Source: Zymomonas sp. | GTDB lineage: Bacteria > Pseudomonadota > Alphaproteobacteria > Sphingomonadales > Sphingomonadaceae | Direction: 5' to 3' | DNA length: 10,000 nt | Assembly (NCBI RefSeq): GCF_020216885.1 | Contig: NZ_JAIWON010000037.1 | Span: 1 to 10,000, forward strand | Shown: piece after piece, positions 6,442-10,000 of the stretch | Layout: every line of letters starts with the position of its first letter | Numbering within the stretch: the first letter of the stretch is position 1 | The notes under the pieces: generated by a model | What the model saw: the letters and a program-made list of their open reading frames with translations, nothing else | What the model was told of the DNA's origin: nothing | Databases searched by the model: none | Program-made: the position numbers and the translations under genes

Positions 6442-7659
6442 CTAAAGGCTATTACCCGTTAACAGTCGGGGTAATTTCCCATTGTCGCCTCGCGCCTCGG
6501 CTAAGAAAAAGTTTTTGATAAAGCCCATATTGTTAATGGCCTTGAAACCGACCCGTCGGGCGAAAGAGGCCAGTTTCCCCGGAACAGCAAAAATGCGGAC
6601 AAGAGCATCGGTGCCAGCTGCAATCGCGAAATTGTCAAGGCTGCGCCAACGGGCATAGCGTTCCAATAATATGGCATCGCCTAGATCCATGCCAAGCCGT
6701 CGTCCTTCAACCAATATTTCCGTTAAAGCCGCCACATCCCGTAATCCCAGATTTAGACCTTGTCCGGCGATGGGATGGATGCCATGGGCGGCATCCGCAA
6801 TCAAAGCCAGCCTTAGATCAGTCATTTTCGAGGTGAACTGGAAGGAAAGGGGGTAAGCCGTCGGATGGGATGCGAAATCCAGCTTTCCTAATATGCCGCC
6901 TGTCAATCGGGTTACTTCGGCAAAAAACGGGCGTTCGGGTAAATTTTTGACAGCTTCTGCTTCTTCCCTCGGCACTGTCCAAACCAAAGCGGAACGATGG
7001 CGGCCTTCTTGATCTTGCATCGGTAAAAGAGCCACGGGACCTTTGGGATAAAAGATTTCATGAGCGATATGATGATGCGGCTTTTCGTGGAATAACGTGC
7101 AGATTACCGCTGCATGATTATAATTCCATCCCGTTAAATTGATACCCGCCGCTTGTCTGGTCGGTGAAGCCCGCCCTTCTGCCCCGACAAGCAGAGACGC
7201 CGTTATTTTTCGGCCATCGGCTAAGGTAGCCGAAACACCATCGTTGCGGCGTTCTGTTTCCACCGCATGAGCGGGTTGCAACAAAGTGACATGCTTGGCA
7301 GCCAAAGTCGCTTCATAAAGCGCCTGCCTGAGATAGCGATTTTCCAGCATATAGCCGGAAGGATTATCTTTCGAGGATTCAAAGCAAAGATCGGGTGTTT
7401 TTAATTGATCGCTGGTTCTGACCGTGTGGATAGGGCAGCCTTTGCCTTCAAGGCTTTCTTTCAGGCCGATGGCTTCCAATAATTTCCAGCAAGAGCTAGC
7501 GATGGCGGTCGTCCGTCCATCATAACCCTTTTCCAACATTCTGATAGGGTCGGATGTATCGACCACAATGGAGCTAATATTATAGCGGTCAAGGGCTACT
7601 GCCAAGGTCATACCGGCAAAACCGCCACCTAATATTAAAACATCCGCTTTTAAATGCAT
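6442..7659 (-). CDS. UbiH/UbiF/UbiL-family FAD-dependent hydroxylase (ubiquinone biosynthesis)
   Basis: This 405-residue flavoprotein monooxygenase should hydroxylate the aromatic ring of a ubiquinone precursor, using FAD, NAD(P)H and O2. The Rossmann motif is LILGGGFAGMTLA (8-20). DGRTTAIA (47-54) follows as usual for this family. The second FAD/NAD(P)H motif is VGAEGRASPTR (158-168). The ribityl-binding motif is IADAAHGIHPIAGQGLNLGL (287-306), with A288 where many members have Gly; this also occurs in intact relatives as far as I recall. Length and order of motifs are normal. Which ring carbon is hydroxylated (C1, C5 or C6) cannot be told from motifs, so no gene symbol is given. The ATG at 7659 has AGGAG (7672-7668) eight bases upstream. 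It is a single gene, read divergently from ftsK and ending at the shared terminator. Confidence 0.92.
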   Translation of the reverse strand: MHLKADVLILGGGFAGMTLAVALDRYNISSIVVDTSDPIRMLEKGYDGRTTAIASSCWKLLEAIGLKESLEGKGCPIHTVRTSDQLKTPDLCFESSKDNPSGYMLENRYLRQALYEATLAAKHVTLLQPAHAVETERRNDGVSATLADGRKITASLLVGAEGRASPTRQAAGINLTGWNYNHAAVICTLFHEKPHHHIAHEIFYPKGPVALLPMQDQEGRHRSALVWTVPREEAEAVKNLPERPFFAEVTRLTGGILGKLDFASHPTAYPLSFQFTSKMTDLRLALIADAAHGIHPIAGQGLNLGLRDVAALTEILVEGRRLGMDLGDAILLERYARWRSLDNFAIAAGTDALVRIFAVPGKLASFARRVGFKAINNMGFIKNFFLAEARGDNGKLPRLLTGNSL

Positions 7660-7687
7660 GGCGATTTCTCCTGCTGCCTCTTCCTGA

Positions 7688-7733
7688 TCTATTCAAACCG
7701 ATTTTATATAAAACAGCCCGATTTCTGAATAGA
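7688..7733. repeat. Inverted repeat bracketing the hydroxylase promoter
   Basis: TCTATTCA (7688-7695) and TGAATAGA (7726-7733) form a perfect 8-base inverted repeat with 30 bases between the arms. The arms fall on the predicted start site and on the -35 box of the hydroxylase promoter. The arms could be operator half-sites, but arms of this length can also arise by chance. Confidence 0.4.
7701..7729 (-). promoter_or_regulatory. Candidate sigma70-type promoter of the hydroxylase gene
   Basis: On the minus strand TTCAGA (7729-7724) is a 4-of-6 match to the -35 box and TAAAAT (7706-7701) a 5-of-6 match to the -10 box, with a 17-base spacer. Transcription would start near 7694, leaving a leader of about 35 bases that contains the AGGAG ribosome site. 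It overlaps a 12-base palindrome (7702-7713). Confidence 0.5.
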
Positions 7734-7842
7734 GGGCGGCCTGTTCATTATATCCAGAATATAGTAAGGAAATTTATTCTAAAATGATATTTCTATCAGG
7801 TTACATCATTCGCAATTGAAAAGATCGGGGTTAAATTCACCT
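7734..7842 (+). promoter_or_regulatory. AT-rich upstream region of ftsK
   Basis: The stretch is rich in A and T and has several -10-like hexamers: TATAGT (7760-7765), TAAAAT (7780-7785) and GATATT (7786-7791). None has a convincing -35 box 16-18 bases upstream. An ftsK promoter is expected here because the neighbouring gene is divergent, but I cannot place it. No clear ribosome site precedes the ftsK ATG. Confidence 0.3.
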
Positions 7843-10000
7843 ATGGCAACAGGCATCATTTCCGAAATAACCGGATCGGAATGGCAAGCAAAGATGCGTT
7901 ATTTTATGACACGCTCTGCCTGCTTTATTGTGGCTGTTGCTTTATTTGCCAGCACTGTTTTTCTTTTTGCTGCCTTGATGGGCTATAATTCAACCGACCC
8001 TGCTTTTAATACAGCGGCGGCAGGGCCTGCCCGTAATATTACCGGTGATGTCGGGGCGTGGTTTTCCGATTTCTTGCTAAGTTTTATCGGATTGCCGGTG
8101 CTGTTAGTTCTACCGCCGATGTTGGTAACCGCTTTCCGTCTTTGGCGGCATGTGCAGCAAGAACGTCCTTTCCGTCATTTGGTATTGATGGTTCTAGGTG
8201 TAATGCTGGTATCAGCTGCTGCCGGTTTGATGAGTGATAGCCAAAGTGGCCTGCCTGCCGGATGGGGTGGTGGCGTTGGTTTGTTGAGCAATGCGACCAT
8301 TCATAAAATACAGTCGTTTTTTTCTCCAGCGGTCTCATCGGCTGTCCATGCCGTTTCTTTTTGCCTTTTTCTTGTAGGGGGCGGCGCGCTCTGGCTATGG
8401 GGACTGGGTTTTGATGCCTATGAAAAGGCCGTTTTAAACCGAATTTTTTCCCGCTTGCGCTTTTCTTCGAGAAAAAGCGAAAAGCAAAAAAACTCAGGAA
8501 AAAGCAGCCAACCCGTTTCCTCTAGTCGCGTGGTAACCAGAGAAAATACGGTTTCTCCGGCGGTTGAAAACGCAAATGTCGAGCCAATGACGTCTGTTGA
8601 AGAGGTTGAGGCCTTAGACATCCTCGAAGAGGATATTGTCGAAAAATCGGAATCTCGCCCAATCATCACGACTTATTCGCCCAAGATAGATTCCAGCGAT
8701 CCTGCCAAAAGAAAGACCGTTCACGAACAGACCAATTATGCTTTACCTTCGATCGACTTTTTGCAGGAAATTGCGGCACATGCCGTCCATGCGGTCGATC
8801 ATGATGCCTTAGAACGGAATGCACGGTTATTGGAAACTGTGCTTCAGGATTTCCATGTCCGTGGTCAGATTGTCGAAATTCGTCCTGGGCCTGTTGTGAC
8901 CATGTATGAGCTGGAGCCGGATGCCGGTATCAAAGCCAGCCGCGTTATTGCCTTGGCCGATGATATTGCCCGTTATATGTCAGCGGAATCGGCGCGTATC
9001 GCGGTTATTCCGGGACGGACGGTTATCGGTATTGAATTGCCTAATCCTAAAAGAGACATGGTCTCTTTGCGGGAATTGGTCGGTTCCGAAGTCTATGACA
9101 ACCAACAAGGCTCTTTACCTCTTATTCTGGGTAAAAATATTGCCGGTGATCCGGTTATTACCGATCTTGCGCCTATGCCTCATCTGTTGGTCGCTGGTAC
9201 CACGGGTTCTGGTAAATCGGTCGGCATCAACTGCATGATTTTATCGCTGTTATACCGTCTTACCCCCGACCAATGCCGGATGATTATGATCGATCCAAAG
9301 ATGCTGGAATTGTCGATCTATGACGGTATTCCTCATCTGCTTTCCCCTGTTGTTACCGAACCTGCCAAAGCTGTTCGGGCATTGAAATGGGCGGTTGAAC
9401 AAATGGAAGAACGCTATCGCATGATGGCGTCTGCTGGCGTTCGTGGCCTTGCCGGTTTTAACCAGAAGGTAAAAGAAGCGCAGGCACGCGGCGAAGCGCT
9501 TAGCCGCAAGGTTCAAACCGGATATGACAAAGTCAGCGGTCAGCCGATTTACGAAGATGAAACCTTGGAATATGAGCCTTTGCCTCAAATCGTTATCGTG
9601 GTCGATGAATTGGCTGATTTGATGATGACCGCGGGTAAAGAGGTTGAATATCTTATCCAGCGCTTGGCACAAAAAGCCCGTGCTGCCGGTATTCATCTTA
9701 TCATGGCGACCCAGCGACCTTCTGTTGATGTTATTACGGGGGTTATCAAGGCCAACTTGCCGACCCGTATCAGCTTTCAGGTAACGTCAAAAATCGACTC
9801 TCGCACCATCTTGGGCGAGCAGGGGGCAGAGCAGCTTTTGGGCAAGGGTGATATGCTTTATATGCCCGGCGGCAAACAGGTCTTACGTGTCCATGGACCT
9901 TTTGTGAGTGATGGCGAGGTTCAGGCGGTTGCTGATCATTGGCGTGAACAAGGCACGCCTGATTATATTTCATCCGTTACGGAAGAACCGGCTGATGGCG
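7843..10000 (+). CDS. ftsK: DNA translocase FtsK (3' end outside window)
   Basis: FtsK is the septum-anchored ATP-driven DNA pump that clears and helps resolve chromosome dimers at division. About 719 codons are present with no stop before the window end; the rest of the motor tail and the gamma winged-helix domain are expected beyond it. Four membrane segments are visible at about residues 26-46, 76-97, 112-128 and 163-190. A short linker of about 100 residues follows: basic, Ser/Lys-rich near 200-230, then acidic near 250-275. The alpha/beta motor includes IRPGPVVTMYELEPDAG, Walker A GTTGSGKS (452-459), MIDPKMLELSIYDGIPHLL, Walker B IVIVVDEL (583-590) and the ATQRPS motif after it. The ATG at 7843 fits the family N-terminus but has no good ribosome site; Met18 and Met22 are alternatives and a TTG lies nine codons upstream. 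The linker is much shorter than that of E. coli FtsK. Confidence 0.95.
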   Translation, partial: MATGIISEITGSEWQAKMRYFMTRSACFIVAVALFASTVFLFAALMGYNSTDPAFNTAAAGPARNITGDVGAWFSDFLLSFIGLPVLLVLPPMLVTAFRLWRHVQQERPFRHLVLMVLGVMLVSAAAGLMSDSQSGLPAGWGGGVGLLSNATIHKIQSFFSPAVSSAVHAVSFCLFLVGGGALWLWGLGFDAYEKAVLNRIFSRLRFSSRKSEKQKNSGKSSQPVSSSRVVTRENTVSPAVENANVEPMTSVEEVEALDILEEDIVEKSESRPIITTYSPKIDSSDPAKRKTVHEQTNYALPSIDFLQEIAAHAVHAVDHDALERNARLLETVLQDFHVRGQIVEIRPGPVVTMYELEPDAGIKASRVIALADDIARYMSAESARIAVIPGRTVIGIELPNPKRDMVSLRELVGSEVYDNQQGSLPLILGKNIAGDPVITDLAPMPHLLVAGTTGSGKSVGINCMILSLLYRLTPDQCRMIMIDPKMLELSIYDGIPHLLSPVVTEPAKAVRALKWAVEQMEERYRMMASAGVRGLAGFNQKVKEAQARGEALSRKVQTGYDKVSGQPIYEDETLEYEPLPQIVIVVDELADLMMTAGKEVEYLIQRLAQKARAAGIHLIMATQRPSVDVITGVIKANLPTRISFQVTSKIDSRTILGEQGAEQLLGKGDMLYMPGGKQVLRVHGPFVSDGEVQAVADHWREQGTPDYISSVTEEPADG

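Noticed and set aside
9250..9696. A minus-strand open frame of 148 codons within ftsK.
   Set aside because: It lies opposite the conserved FtsK motor domain and is a by-product of that gene's codon use.

Overview
The window reads as ordinary chromosomal DNA of an alphaproteobacterium, most likely a sphingomonad close to Zymomonas. The protein signatures (PyrE, PdxJ, the UbiH-family hydroxylase, the stand-alone LON-domain protein) and the gene order are alphaproteobacterial. The base composition looks moderate rather than GC-rich as in most Sphingomonas. The assignment is inference from the sequence; no database search was possible. I see no insertion sequence, phage gene, tRNA, rRNA, CRISPR array or obviously transferred segment.

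Layout. (1) 120-677 (+): an exported FKBP-type peptidyl-prolyl isomerase. (2) 763-4629 (-): a tight five-gene run, read in the order pyrE, pdxJ, acpS, lepB, AI-2E-family membrane protein. It converges on the FKBP gene, with a weak hairpin in the gap. (3) 4630-4840: a divergent control region. (4) 4841-6399 (+): a two-gene unit, a thioredoxin/TPR chaperedoxin (CnoX/YbbN type) followed by a LON substrate-binding-domain protein joined by a TAATG stop/start overlap. It ends at a strong hairpin terminator (6404-6437) that can serve both strands. (5) 6442-7659 (-): a UbiH/UbiF/UbiL-family FAD monooxygenase of ubiquinone synthesis. (6) 7660-7842: a second divergent control region, AT-rich, with a good ubiH-side promoter inside an inverted repeat. 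(7) 7843-10000 (+): ftsK, cut off by the window end.

How it fits together. The minus-strand run groups housekeeping steps: UMP synthesis (PyrE), pyridoxine 5'-phosphate ring closure (PdxJ), activation of acyl carrier protein (AcpS) and signal-peptide removal (LepB). pdxJ and acpS overlap by ATGA. The AI-2E gene has its ribosome site on the lepB stop codon, so translation is probably coupled along the run. The plus-strand pair looks devoted to protein quality control. FtsK handles chromosome segregation at division.

No previously undescribed system was found. The points most worth a second look are: the CnoX-like protein has an SNAC motif in place of the CxxC redox site; an AI-2E-family gene follows lepB where rnc and era usually sit in this class; the LON-domain protein has lost the usual FEPRY signature; and an inverted repeat brackets the hydroxylase promoter.
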